Shown here: positions 22,030 to 28,375 of the stretch, piece after piece
Layout: each line of letters opens with the position of its first letter
How positions within the stretch are numbered: position 1 is the stretch's first letter
Source: a virus
Virus record (IMG/VR): IMGVR_UViG_3300009502_000046
Coordinates: 1 to 64,000 of that record
DNA length: 64,000 nucleotides
Reading direction: 5' to 3' (one strand)
Notes under the pieces: model-generated
Seen by the model: only the letters and a program-made list of their open reading frames with translations
What the model was told of the DNA's origin: nothing
The model's database searches: none
Program-made: the position numbers and the translations under genes

Positions 22030-22175
22030 AAAAATGGGTTATAGAACACAAGTTTTAAATATCCTTATTTCCATTCTTTATCAGTAAACCACTGGATATT
22101 ACTTATGATTTACTAACAAGGCGTTCTCTATAAGATTTCGTATAACTGGATGCCGAAGCATCATAACCCATTTTT
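22030..22175 (-). ncRNA. Structured non-coding RNA with UUCG hairpin and pseudoknot
   Basis: A perfect 13-bp stem joins 22030-22042 and 22163-22175. Next to it on the minus strand is GATGC-TTCG-GCATC, a C(UUCG)G tetraloop hairpin that makes sense only on this strand. Inside, AGAAC/GTTCT (22043-22047 with 22123-22127), AGTAAA/TTTACT (22083-22088 with 22109-22114) and ATATCC/GGATAT (22059-22064 with 22094-22099) pair; the last two interleave as a pseudoknot. It lies between a terminator and a tRNA promoter. No protein frame fits. Confidence 0.65.
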
Positions 22176-22181
22176 GACAAT

Positions 22182-22220
22182 AAAAAACGCCCAAACTTTT
22201 TAGGAGCATGGGCGGTTTTT
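22182..22220 (-). terminator. Terminator upstream of the structured RNA
   Basis: AAAAACCGCCC and GGGCGTTTTTT pair around a 17-base loop; T tracts on both strands. It closes the transcript of the 27-residue frame. Confidence 0.75.
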
Positions 22221-22242
22221 GTGTACCTGTGTTGGAACTCGG

Positions 22243-22326
22243 CTAAAACACAAACCTCCACGCTTCCCTATAATAATTTTTAGGTTCTTCTATGAGTATC
22301 GGTTTTGGCCCTAGTTCATTAAACAT
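22243..22326 (-). CDS. 27-residue peptide
   Basis: Starts MFNELGPKPILIEEPKNYY with a strong GGAAAG site and ends TAG. It sits between a 10-bp leader hairpin (22358-22406) and a terminator, the layout of a leader peptide or tiny regulator. Confidence 0.4.
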   Translation of the reverse strand: MFNELGPKPILIEEPKNYYREAWRFVF

Positions 22327-22357
22327 TTTTCTTCTTTCCTTTTCAATTAAAATTGCA

Positions 22358-22406
22358 TAGAGGACTCATTTAATATAATTTCTATGATTTGAGGCGGAGT
22401 CCTCTA
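22358..22406 (-). other. Leader hairpin
   Basis: A perfect 10-bp stem (TAGAGGACTC/GAGTCCTCTA) with a 29-base loop, upstream of the 27-residue frame. It would be the first structure in a late transcript from 22451-22458. Confidence 0.5.
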
Positions 22407-22450
22407 GGTATGAATAATATTCTACCCTATTAATTTGCCTCACTGATTAT

Positions 22451-22458
22451 TATTTATA
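22451..22458 (-). promoter_or_regulatory. T4-type late promoter octamer
   Basis: TATAAATA overlapping the stop codon of the acetyltransferase gene, reading leftward into the peptide and structured-RNA region. Confidence 0.5.
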
Positions 22459-23047
22459 ACATATTATTTTTCTTTGTCAACACTTTATTTTCTTTTATTC
22501 TATAATGTTTATTTATGAATGTTGTAATATTATTTGACCATAAAAGAGGCGCTTCCCCTTTGATTTTATTAGTATCCTGTGGCCAATCCCACCAAGCAAT
22601 ATCTAATAATTTTTCAATAATATCCAGTTCAAATCTATACTTTACAACTCTTGCTGGATTACCAACTACTATAGAATACGCAGGAATGTCTTTTGTGACC
22701 ACAGAACCCGCCCCAACGACAGCCCCACTATGGATTGTGACGCCTGATAAAATTATAGATTTTGCTCCTATCCAAACATCATTTTCAATTTGAATATTTC
22801 CTTTACATGCTGGATGACCTATATCCATATGCATTTTAGCAATTTCTGGTGTAACAGGCCCCCATAATTGAGAGGACGTTGTAATCCAATCTGGCCTATG
22901 GTCTGCATGTAAAAAAAATGATGTTCCTCTACCTATGGAACAATATTTTCCAACTAATATTTTATATTGGTCAGACCAACTTATGATTTCAATTTCTCTA
23001 TCATAATATGACCCGATATTCATATGTAATAAATGTTCGTTTTCCAT
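22454..23047 (-). CDS. CatB/XAT-type hexapeptide acetyltransferase
   Basis: 197 residues of left-handed beta-helix: [26 protein letters not shown] is the catalytic-His region of xenobiotic acetyltransferases, and [35 protein letters not shown] are the coils. The WDWP segment near the end is typical of the CatB group. It moves an acetyl group from acetyl-CoA to a sugar, antibiotic or glycan. A role in surface glycan change would fit the glycosyltransferases here but is inference. Confidence 0.9.
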   Translation of the reverse strand: MENEHLLHMNIGSYYDREIEIISWSDQYKILVGKYCSIGRGTSFFLHADHRPDWITTSSQLWGPVTPEIAKMHMDIGHPACKGNIQIENDVWIGAKSIILSGVTIHSGAVVGAGSVVTKDIPAYSIVVGNPARVVKYRFELDIIEKLLDIAWWDWPQDTNKIKGEAPLLWSNNITTFINKHYRIKENKVLTKKNNML

Positions 23048-23062
23048 ATTTCCTTATGCACA

Positions 23063-23118
23063 ATAAAAAAATGACATGTCCTGACGGGCGTGCCAGGTTC
23101 TATCGGTGTGTCATGTCA
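23063..23118 (-). terminator. Large terminator-like hairpin
   Basis: TGACATG and CATGTCA pair across about 40 bases (with inner pairing) and are followed by seven T on the minus strand. The rest of the gap to 23216 holds CCGAA/TTCGG and CTTCTG/CAGGAG hairpins and no gene. Confidence 0.6.
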
Positions 23119-23216
23119 CCGAGCAAATTTGTTTCCGAAGACCAATTCGGTTCCATATCGTCAGAGTTTGCTTAGCTCCTGATTAGCCAGAAGTCAACCG
23201 GCGTGTATCAAATATT

Positions 23217-23885
23217 CTATATTTTAATTTTTCGTCCTTTATGCCACCCTTTTTGTAAATATTCATCAATGTTGTTTTTATCAACTCTAGTACATTCCAC
23301 ATCATTATAAATCCAACATTTGCCGTACATAGGATTTTTAATACCAGACCTATTGATGTTTTTTTGCGTTTGTTTCATTTTTTCTTTTGTTTCATTTGTG
23401 TGGTGTTTGCCTTTAAATGTTTTACCGGAATTTTCTGATCTTCGTTTTTTAATTTCAGGATCATTACTTTTTACATATGTCAAAAGTGTTTTTTCATAAG
23501 ATTTTTTTCCATTTTCACTTCTTTCATTTTTTGTAAGAAGGGCAAGACCATTATCATATCCTTTTTTACCAACCTCTGTGGCTATTTTTGGATTTTTATA
23601 TATATGATCCCAACCACCTTCACCGCCTCGTTTCAGATTATAAATCATTTTGTTTTTTACTTCATCATCTGTAACCAATTCGGCTTCTTTGTCATCCATG
23701 TCTTTTTTGTTATCAAAGACATGAAGGACAATTTTCTCAAAACAATCTTTGCCATACTTGTTTATGGCATGTTTTAAAATCCTACCAGAACCAAGATATT
23801 CATCATAGATATTATCCGTTTGATGTTTACCTATATATGTTTTGCCATTCACCTTGTTTCTAACTTCATATATTGTGTAGTACAT
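23217..23885 (-). CDS. GIY-YIG homing endonuclease, Seg-like
   Basis: 222 residues from the ATG at 23885 (GAGG site), preferred over a longer frame that reads back through the histidine tRNA. The GIY-YIG strands (YTIYEVRNKVNGKTYIGKHQ), the YLGSGRILKHAINKYG helix and C-terminal NUMOD3-like repeats are present. It is a close paralogue of the gene at 8556-9269. A late octamer lies at 23906-23913. Mobile gene beside tRNA-His. Confidence 0.92.
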   Translation of the reverse strand: MYYTIYEVRNKVNGKTYIGKHQTDNIYDEYLGSGRILKHAINKYGKDCFEKIVLHVFDNKKDMDDKEAELVTDDEVKNKMIYNLKRGGEGGWDHIYKNPKIATEVGKKGYDNGLALLTKNERSENGKKSYEKTLLTYVKSNDPEIKKRRSENSGKTFKGKHHTNETKEKMKQTQKNINRSGIKNPMYGKCWIYNDVECTRVDKNNIDEYLQKGWHKGRKIKI

Positions 23886-23905
23886 AATTTTTTTACCTCT
23901 ACACC

Positions 23906-23913
23906 TATTTATA
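23906..23913 (-). promoter_or_regulatory. T4-type late promoter octamer
   Basis: TATAAATA followed by GG, 21 bp upstream of the endonuclease ATG, placed as at 9289-9296. Confidence 0.65.
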
Positions 23914-23948
23914 AAAAGTTCGATACTTAGTAAACAAATAATTAAATG

Positions 23949-24019
23949 GGTGATCGGAGGAAATCGAATCCTCGTACTTGGGGCCACGACCCAAGGTTCT
24001 TCCATTGAACTACGACCAC
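23949..24019 (-). tRNA. tRNA-His (GTG)
   Basis: Acceptor GTGGTCG/CGATCAC, anticodon arm TTGGG-TCGTGGC-CCCAA (C at 33), discriminator C as histidine requires. The base before position 1 is T, so the usual encoded G-1 is absent. No proper CCA. Confidence 0.87.
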
Positions 24020-24069
24020 ATCATGATTATTTGGAACACCCAAAGGCTCAACAAATAATGCTGTTCGTT

Positions 24070-24137
24070 GGGGGAACATATCATTGAGTATCTTTCTGGC
24101 ACAAAAGTTAAGTCAATGAGTGCCATATGTAACCCCC
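24070..24137 (-). ncRNA. Small pseudoknotted RNA between tRNAs
   Basis: An outer stem (GGGGG..ACAT with ATGT.CCCCC: 24127-24137 with 24070-24079) encloses GGCAC/GTGCC (24120-24124 with 24098-24102). The TCATTGA in its loop (24113-24119) pairs with TCAATGA outside it (24081-24087), an H-type pseudoknot. The 50 bp down to 24020 form a weaker hairpin. Spacing matches a tRNA slot but no cloverleaf forms. Confidence 0.5.
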
Positions 24138-24142
24138 GATTT

Positions 24143-24215
24143 TGGTAGCCCATATGGTATCGATCCATAGTCGAACGGTTATCATCCGTTTGCTCTTCCA
24201 TTGAGCTACAGGGCC
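24143..24215 (-). tRNA. tRNA-Ile (GAT)
   Basis: D-arm GCTCAATGGAAGAGC, anticodon arm AACGG-ATGATAA-CCGTT, encoded ACCA end. The acceptor pairs only five of seven bases and the T-loop is ATCGATA, so it is somewhat degenerate. Confidence 0.82.
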
Positions 24216-24220
24216 ATGTT

Positions 24221-24295
24221 TGGCTGTGGGTAAAGGAATCGAACCTTCATTTTACACGTTAACAGCGTGCTGCATTGCCGTTATGCTAACCCACA
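24221..24295 (-). tRNA. tRNA-Asn (GTT)
   Basis: Acceptor TGTGGGT/ACCCACA, anticodon arm GCACG-CTGTTAA-CGTGT, T-arm with TTCGATT, discriminator G, encoded CCA. Confidence 0.94.
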
Positions 24296-24303
24296 ATATT
24301 TTT

Positions 24304-24367
24304 TGGTTGCGGACGGTAGTACCACCCTACCCGCTTTCCGGCGAGACACTTTTTCTCCATTTCCGCG
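24304..24367 (-). tRNA. Shortened tRNA-like element
   Basis: Acceptor core GCGGA/TCCGC, D-arm GAGA...TCTC identical to that of the Met tRNA at 24458, T-arm GGTAG-GGTGGTA-CTACC and encoded CCA. Only 11 nt remain for the anticodon arm (CGC-CGGAAA-GCG). Likely a deletion derivative of a neighbour. Confidence 0.45.
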
Positions 24368-24379
24368 ATATTTGTTTTT

Positions 24380-24451
24380 TGGTAGCTAGTCAGGGTGTTG
24401 ATCCCTATTGAAGAAGGATATGAGCCCTCTTTGATTACCGAATCCCTAGCC
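24380..24451 (-). tRNA. tRNA with CAT anticodon (Met type)
   Basis: Acceptor GGCTAGG/ACTAGCT (one mismatch), anticodon arm GAGGG-CTCATAT-CCTTC, T-arm TAGGG-ATCAACA-CCCTG, encoded CCA. Elongator Met, initiator and Ile2 cannot be told apart here. Confidence 0.85.
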
Positions 24452-24457
24452 ATATTT

Positions 24458-24534
24458 TGGTAGCGGGCGCCATTACTGCCATGGCTGATTTTCACCTTAT
24501 GAGAGTGGTGAGACACTTTTTCTCCATGCCCGCA
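24458..24534 (-). tRNA. Second tRNA with CAT anticodon
   Basis: Acceptor GCGGGC/GCCCGC, D-arm GAGA...TCTC, anticodon arm CACT-CTCATAA-GGTG, T-arm GCCAT-GGCAGTA-ATGGC, encoded CCA. The T-loop is non-canonical. Confidence 0.78.
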
Positions 24535-24544
24535 TAATTTCCTT

Positions 24545-24585
24545 TATTTATAAAACATTGTAACATAAAATTGTCATTTTGTCAA
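24545..24585 (-). promoter_or_regulatory. Tandem late and early promoters for the His-to-Met tRNA block
   Basis: TTGACA and TACAAT (24557-24585, 17-bp spacer) lie just upstream of a TATAAATA octamer (24545-24552). The tRNA block could be read both early and late. Confidence 0.7.
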
Positions 24586-24594
24586 GTAATATTT

Positions 24595-24668
24595 TGGAGA
24601 GCCTATACGGAGTTGAACCGTAGTCTAATAGGTTGCAGCTATTCGTAATTCCGTTATACCATAGACTC
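24595..24668 (-). tRNA. tRNA-Cys (GCA)
   Basis: Acceptor GAGTCTA/TAGGCTC, anticodon arm AATAG-CTGCAAC-CTATT, T-arm TACGG-TTCAACT-CCGTA, discriminator T as cysteine requires, encoded CCA. Confidence 0.94.
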
Positions 24669-24674
24669 AATATA

Positions 24675-24703
24675 TATTTACCATACTTTTATCAATTTGT
24701 CAA
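24675..24703 (-). promoter_or_regulatory. Probable early promoter for tRNA-Cys
   Basis: TTGACA and TAAATA, 17 bp apart, with TGG before the weak -10. Confidence 0.5.
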
Positions 24704-25062
24704 TCATCAATTCCTAATTCTTTTAGTGTAACATAACTTCCATCAGGATTAATCATCCCTGTTTCGCCTACACCGGGCCTTGGTTTACTGTTCATGCAAT
24801 AATCATCAAATTCATATTGGTCATATAACAGTTCACAAAGTTCTAAGACATGTTCTTGTCCTTTATTTATAGTTCTAATAACGAATATCAATATTGCTGT
24901 AATTTCATCCAATGCCATTTCATCTGACATTTTCAATAATGTTACCAATTCTTTTAGAAGTTTGCCTACGGATTTTGTTGCTCCGCCCTGTACCGATCCG
25001 GCAGTTTCCCATTCAGCCACATGCTCTTCAATCGCTTTATACGTGCTAGTATCAAGTATCAT
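24700..25062 (-). CDS. Hypothetical helical protein
   Basis: 120 residues, nearly all helix (KSVGKLLKELVTLLKMSDEM, HVLELCELLYDQYEF), with a proline-rich end and a final short helix. No motif. First 20 residues acidic. Leftward, downstream of the 25072 gene by 9 bp. Confidence 0.7.
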   Translation of the reverse strand: MILDTSTYKAIEEHVAEWETAGSVQGGATKSVGKLLKELVTLLKMSDEMALDEITAILIFVIRTINKGQEHVLELCELLYDQYEFDDYCMNSKPRPGVGETGMINPDGSYVTLKELGIDD

Positions 25063-25071
25063 ATCACCATC

Positions 25072-25257
25072 CTATATTTGAATGTAATGTATTTTTTTAC
25101 CTTTATCTATTGTAGTTGAAACATATTGAAATGTTCGTATAGAACCGTCTTTCATTTTTGCTGTTCCACTGTCTTTATTTTTTGCTATCAATTCTTCCAT
25201 GAAATTAAAGAATTTTGAATTTTCTTCAACTGTTAGTATTTTTTTTGTATTTTCCAT
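25072..25257 (-). CDS. Small alpha/beta protein
   Basis: 61 residues from the ATG at 25257 (MENTKKILTVEENSKFFNF), preferred because GAGGG lies upstream. One helix followed by three strands. Unknown. Confidence 0.65.
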   Translation of the reverse strand: MENTKKILTVEENSKFFNFMEELIAKNKDSGTAKMKDGSIRTFQYVSTTIDKGKKIHYIQI

Positions 25258-25314
25258 ATAACGGCCCTCACTTTCCATAAATTAAATTTTATTAGGGCTG
25301 TTTTTTATATCTTA

Positions 25315-25488
25315 TTAGCTATTTATATCAACCAACATCGAATTAAATAGTAACATTAAAGGAAATCCTACCATAGTGAATGCCAGCCCTTGCCCCATCA
25401 CTATTCCTAAACCAATTGCTAAAAAACCTCCGACTTGAATTACCCACGACATCAATACCATGAAAATAAACTCTAATAGTTCTTTCAT
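25315..25488 (-). CDS. Small membrane protein
   Basis: 57 residues from the ATG at 25488 (MKELLEFIFMVLMSWV), with an AAAAAGG site; the longer frame overlaps the next gene. Two membrane spans separated by a Gly-rich turn. Confidence 0.65.
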   Translation of the reverse strand: MKELLEFIFMVLMSWVIQVGGFLAIGLGIVMGQGLAFTMVGFPLMLLFNSMLVDINS

Positions 25489-25516
25489 ATAATACCTTTT
25501 TCCTTGTTTTATTTTA

Positions 25517-25750
25517 TTAACCCCTTCGTTCTTGCCATTCAGGGCACGTTCCATATGGATGAACATCAATAACATCATCAAATAATTTACATTCTAGGTC
25601 GCCTAAACCCTTACCTTTGCCTGCAAATCCTTCTCTACTATTGATACACGATTGACATATTTTTGGTTGTATGATTTTGAACCCTTTGATGCCTTCGCCA
25701 TACCCTTTATTGTTGCTTGTTTCGCTCAAATATTTTTCTTCAATTTCCAT
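25517..25750 (-). CDS. Small zinc-site protein, MEIEEKYL family
   Basis: 77 residues from the ATG at 25750 (AGGAGG site). ICQSCINS, DLECKLF and GTCPEW supply four cysteines in the spacing of a treble-clef finger. The opening MEIEEKYLSE matches MNVEEKYLNE of the 53177-53467 gene, which has the same cysteine layout, so the two are distant paralogues. Confidence 0.75.
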   Translation of the reverse strand: MEIEEKYLSETSNNKGYGEGIKGFKIIQPKICQSCINSREGFAGKGKGLGDLECKLFDDVIDVHPYGTCPEWQERRG

Positions 25751-25762
25751 AATACCTCCTGT

Positions 25763-25799
25763 ATACAACTTTCAAAATTGAAAACCGCTAAAGTTGTAT
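25763..25799 (-). other. Intergenic hairpin
   Basis: A perfect 10-bp inverted repeat (ATACAACTTT/AAAGTTGTAT, 17-base loop) fills the gap between a stop codon and the AGGAGG of the next gene. It could act as an attenuator or protect mRNA. Confidence 0.55.
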
Positions 25800-25800
25800 T

Positions 25801-26250
25801 TTATTCATCGTCTTCGTCATCTTCATAATATCCATTAGGATCTTCTTCCATAAGATCCTCTTTATTTTCAATGGTATCATTATTTATATATTCTTCCAAC
25901 TTAACGATGTTAGAATACGGAAAAATATCATCAATTAAATATGGTTCAAACAATCGTCTTAATCCATTGAGGTATTTCTTTGTCAGATAAACATTTGTGC
26001 TTTTTGCTGATTTAGAAACACCACTAAATTTCATATCAATCATAGTTGACAATGGTTCGTTTTGTTTGACTCGTTTCTTAACCTTCTTGACGCCTTTGCC
26101 GGCAGATACAGCAACAGAAGTCGTGGACATACCTGAAAACACTAGCCATTTGAACCCCTGTTTGTTTGCCGTGGATTTTGAAAAACTTATTATATTTTTA
26201 CTATCCAATTCTATATATGGAATGCCTGTTTCTGAATATTTTAATTCCAT
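25801..26250 (-). CDS. Hypothetical protein with acidic tail
   Basis: 149 residues from the ATG at 26250 (MELKYSETGIPYIELDSKN), with GGAAAGGGA upstream. A basic middle (GKGVKKVKKRVKQ) and very acidic end (YYEDDEDDE). It may bind nucleic acid; no family recognised. Confidence 0.7.
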   Translation of the reverse strand: MELKYSETGIPYIELDSKNIISFSKSTANKQGFKWLVFSGMSTTSVAVSAGKGVKKVKKRVKQNEPLSTMIDMKFSGVSKSAKSTNVYLTKKYLNGLRRLFEPYLIDDIFPYSNIVKLEEYINNDTIENKEDLMEEDPNGYYEDDEDDE

Positions 26251-26267
26251 CAAAATTCCCTTTCCTT

Positions 26268-26384
26268 TTACTGTGTTAGAGCGATCAATGCAATGGTCGT
26301 CAGGTACATTGTAATAACCATCAAGGCCGTCTTGCAAAACTTATCAAATTCATAATCAAAAACTGTTTTTTTCATCTTTTTCAT
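26268..26384 (-). CDS. Tiny membrane protein
   Basis: 38 residues with one membrane span (TALMVITMYLTTIALIAL) and basic N-terminus. AAGGAACTAAT site; first gene after the promoter at 26413-26441. Confidence 0.55.
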   Translation of the reverse strand: MKKMKKTVFDYEFDKFCKTALMVITMYLTTIALIALTQ

Positions 26385-26412
26385 ATTAGTTCCTTTCTTT
26401 ACTTGATACTGG

Positions 26413-26441
26413 ATTATAACAGATAATCGCTAAAATGTCAA
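26413..26441 (-). promoter_or_regulatory. Early promoter
   Basis: TTGACA and TATAAT with a 17-bp spacer. Confidence 0.85.
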
Positions 26442-26488
26442 GGAATCATCCGACCCTTACTACCATTGGGCCGCCCGCGGGTTACAGA

Positions 26489-26549
26489 AAAGGGTTCTTT
26501 TTCTGTGTCCAGTTGAAACATTACTGATAGGAGAGAAAAAGAACCCTTT
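26489..26549 (-). terminator. Terminator-like 16-bp inverted repeat
   Basis: AAAGGGTTCTTTTTCT and its exact complement are 29 bases apart, right after the 26555-26881 gene stop. The long A/T part gives T tracts on both strands. The loop is longer than usual for a terminator. Confidence 0.65.
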
Positions 26550-26554
26550 ATTTA

Positions 26555-26881
26555 TTATACAATCTTAACAAGGGACATGGGAACATTCCAAGTCATGTCG
26601 TATCCAAAGCCATCCGAAACTTTAACCTGAACGCGTGTGCGATTGACTTTGACAATCGTGCCCTTTTGATACCCTTTACGTCCGTTCCATTCGACAATCA
26701 TGCCAGCACTCAATACTCTTTTGAGGTCGTTTGCCTTTACGTTCCGAACCCATTTTAAACGGGCGATAATCCATTTGTTTAGCTCCAATAAATCCTGTTC
26801 ATTAGCTCCATTGTTCAAAATCCCTGTTACCTGTTCAAAAACCTTTGTGTCCATCACGCCATAAGTAGTTTTTTTAATCAT
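26555..26881 (-). CDS. Hypothetical protein with SH3-like C-terminal part
   Basis: 108 residues: an N-terminal helical part (about 1-50) and a C-terminal all-beta part (GMIVEWNGRKGYQKGTIVKVNRTRVQVKV...) with the strand pattern of a KOW/SH3-type barrel. That may bind RNA or protein. Own promoter at 26917-26945. Confidence 0.7.
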   Translation of the reverse strand: MIKKTTYGVMDTKVFEQVTGILNNGANEQDLLELNKWIIARLKWVRNVKANDLKRVLSAGMIVEWNGRKGYQKGTIVKVNRTRVQVKVSDGFGYDMTWNVPMSLVKIV

Positions 26882-26916
26882 ATTCTTACCACCTTTCTTT
26901 CAGTGTTTTTTCTCTT

Positions 26917-26945
26917 ATTATACAACACTTTTCAGGTTTTGTCAA
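26917..26945 (-). promoter_or_regulatory. Early promoter
   Basis: TTGACA and TATAAT, 17-bp spacer. Confidence 0.85.
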
Positions 26946-26994
26946 GCATTTCCTTCATTGTAACCTATTGGTTTTATTGATGATATAAATAGAA

Positions 26995-27025
26995 AAAGAG
27001 TCAATGATAGTATCATCAACTCTTT
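26995..27025 (-). terminator. Intrinsic terminator
   Basis: AAAGAGT.GATGAT/ATCAT.ACTCTTT hairpin followed by TTTTTC on the minus strand. It lies about 140 bp past the 27166-27336 gene. Confidence 0.75.
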
Positions 27026-27130
27026 ATAAACTTGTTACCCAGCACCACCGTCCCATCTTTTATCGCCCCATCTATCTTTTGCTGGTAATTCTTCCCTAGG
27101 CGTATCCGAAACAGATATTGTCTTGTTTAA

Positions 27131-27157
27131 AGTGAGGGCCGGATGAAGGCCCTCACT
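27131..27157 (-). terminator. GC-rich terminator-like hairpin
   Basis: AGTGAGGGCC/GGCCCTCACT, perfect 10-bp stem with a 7-base loop, eight bases past the gene stop; the T tract after it is short. Confidence 0.7.
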
Positions 27158-27165
27158 CGTTCATC

Positions 27166-27336
27166 TTACAGGATCTCTTTGATGTCCTTGTAGGGCACAT
27201 CCAGCACATCCTTGTCATCATTGGCCAGCTCAACCGTGGCATTATACACGTTCTTCTCAATAAGAACACCCTCGAACAACTCACCGGCCTTGACAAACTC
27301 CACGTTCTGACCATTTTCCAATAGATTTTTCTTCAT
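27166..27336 (-). CDS. Small protein of higher GC than its neighbours
   Basis: 56 residues, starting MKKNLLENGQNVEFVKAGEL, with a GGGAG site. Beta-rich and acidic. Its codons use more G and C (GTG, CTG, GCC) than any nearby gene, which suggests recent transfer or selection on expression. Flanked by its own promoter and two terminators. Confidence 0.75.
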   Translation of the reverse strand: MKKNLLENGQNVEFVKAGELFEGVLIEKNVYNATVELANDDKDVLDVPYKDIKEIL

Positions 27337-27398
27337 TTTTTTTCTCCCTTTTTAATTTAATTGTTATTTGTTTGTGTTTCCCTCACTCTTTATAAAAC

Positions 27399-27427
27399 AT
27401 ACTACCTTATTTCTTTTGAAAAGTCAA
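27399..27427 (-). promoter_or_regulatory. Early promoter
   Basis: TTGACT and TAGTAT, 17-bp spacer. Confidence 0.7.
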
Positions 27428-27436
27428 GAAGTATTT

Positions 27437-27762
27437 TTAAATATGTTTACCGTCTTTAAGGGCTTGCCATACTTCACTTGCCTTCATTGGCGTGAAAAAC
27501 TTATCTCGTTCAATACCAATCATAAACGGGCCTTTGTATGCCTTCAATTCAGACAGACTAAAACTTCCAATTTTCGTTTCGTTTCCTTTTACAATACCCC
27601 ACAAATAGTCGGTATCCTTTGGGTCTTGGTTCATTAAATACCAAGTCCAACTTCCACAAGGGTCAAAAAATTTGGCAACAATCATTTGTTCCATATCAGA
27701 ACCCATTGGATATTGTTTCTGGGCCTTTTTTCGATAACCTTAGTCATTAATTTTAATTTCAT
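27437..27762 (-). pseudogene. DUF2958-like gene with a frameshift in an A6 run
   Basis: The main open frame (from 27706) reads AKFFDPCGSWTWYLMNQDP..., then LWGIVKG, IGSFSLSEL and GIERDKFFTP, the DUF2958 pattern, but it lacks a ribosome site at its first ATG. The expected N-terminus (MKLKLMTKVIEK) starts at 27762 in the neighbouring frame and meets it at a run of six A (plus strand T 27726-27731) by a -1 shift. Mutation, assembly error or programmed slippage are possible. Confidence 0.65.
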
Positions 27763-27781
27763 TGTCTTTACCCACTTTCTA

Positions 27782-28090
27782 TTATATCTTTTTGTTAGCA
27801 ATCTTTGCCAATTGTCCGGCATACTTAACGATGCGTTTTTTAGCAATAACCATTTGTTTTACAGATAAATGTCGGTCATTGCTCTTCAATAATTGTTTGG
27901 CAAAACTTGTCAAAATTTTAGCATCCGCTCCAGTGAAACCAACACCATTGTTTTGTGTGGTAGCTTCAACATTCTGTTCCATAGATGTTTGTTTATTGAA
28001 TATAGCGATAACAGACCGTTCAATCCATGTTCTATCACCACTAAGTAATTTGTCCTTTATTTCGTCTTTTTTCCAAGTATATGTAGTCAT
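27782..28090 (-). CDS. Conserved phage protein, unknown function
   Basis: 102 residues in a pattern seen in many unrelated phages: DRTWIERSVIAIFNKQT, then NNGVGFTGADAKILTSFAKQ, then SVKQMVIAKKRIVKYAGQLAKIAN. Helical. Function unknown despite wide spread. Own promoter at 28124-28152. Confidence 0.8.
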   Translation of the reverse strand: MTTYTWKKDEIKDKLLSGDRTWIERSVIAIFNKQTSMEQNVEATTQNNGVGFTGADAKILTSFAKQLLKSNDRHLSVKQMVIAKKRIVKYAGQLAKIANKKI

Positions 28091-28123
28091 GTTGTTTACG
28101 TCCTTTCTTATCGTTTATAAGAC

Positions 28124-28152
28124 ATAATACCACACTTCCTCGGTTTTGTCAA
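28124..28152 (-). promoter_or_regulatory. Early promoter
   Basis: TTGACA and TATTAT, 17-bp spacer with TGG before the -10. Confidence 0.85.
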
Positions 28153-28155
28153 GGA

Positions 28156-28374
28156 TTATTCTTTGATACCAAACAGACGTTCTAATAGGATCTGATCCAT
28201 CTTTTTATCTGGTTCCAATTTTAAACTAATGGATTTACCATATATATTAACCTTACCATCAACGATTTCTACAAAACCGGCAGATGTTGGATGACCAATT
28301 TTAACCATATCAGCATGCACCAATGCTTCACTAAACACAACTGGATGATAGTTTCTAATAATTACGTATTTCAT
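28156..28374 (-). CDS. Hypothetical protein
   Basis: 72 residues from the ATG at 28374 (MKYVIIRNYHPVVFSEAL), one base past the preceding stop. It has short strands with TSAGFVEIVDGKVNIYGKS, resembling small phage proteins that sense or copy metabolites. No name given. Confidence 0.65.
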   Translation of the reverse strand: MKYVIIRNYHPVVFSEALVHADMVKIGHPTSAGFVEIVDGKVNIYGKSISLKLEPDKKMDQILLERLFGIKE

Positions 28375-28375
28375 A

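Noticed and set aside
22454-24005. A group I intron around the GIY-YIG gene at 23.2 kb
   Set aside because: No intron core elements or split gene flank it; the neighbours are complete genes or tRNAs, so a free-standing endonuclease fits better.
24010-24201. A 63-codon frame between tRNA-His and tRNA-Ile
   Set aside because: It overlaps tRNA ends and a strongly paired RNA; no ribosome site.
26984-26991. A plus-strand TATAAATA octamer
   Set aside because: Only minus-strand genes lie downstream for several kilobases; likely chance in AT-rich DNA.
27030-27130. A start-less frame ending DRWGDKRWDGGAG between two terminators
   Set aside because: It looks protein-like but has no start codon or ribosome site; too short to call even a gene fragment.
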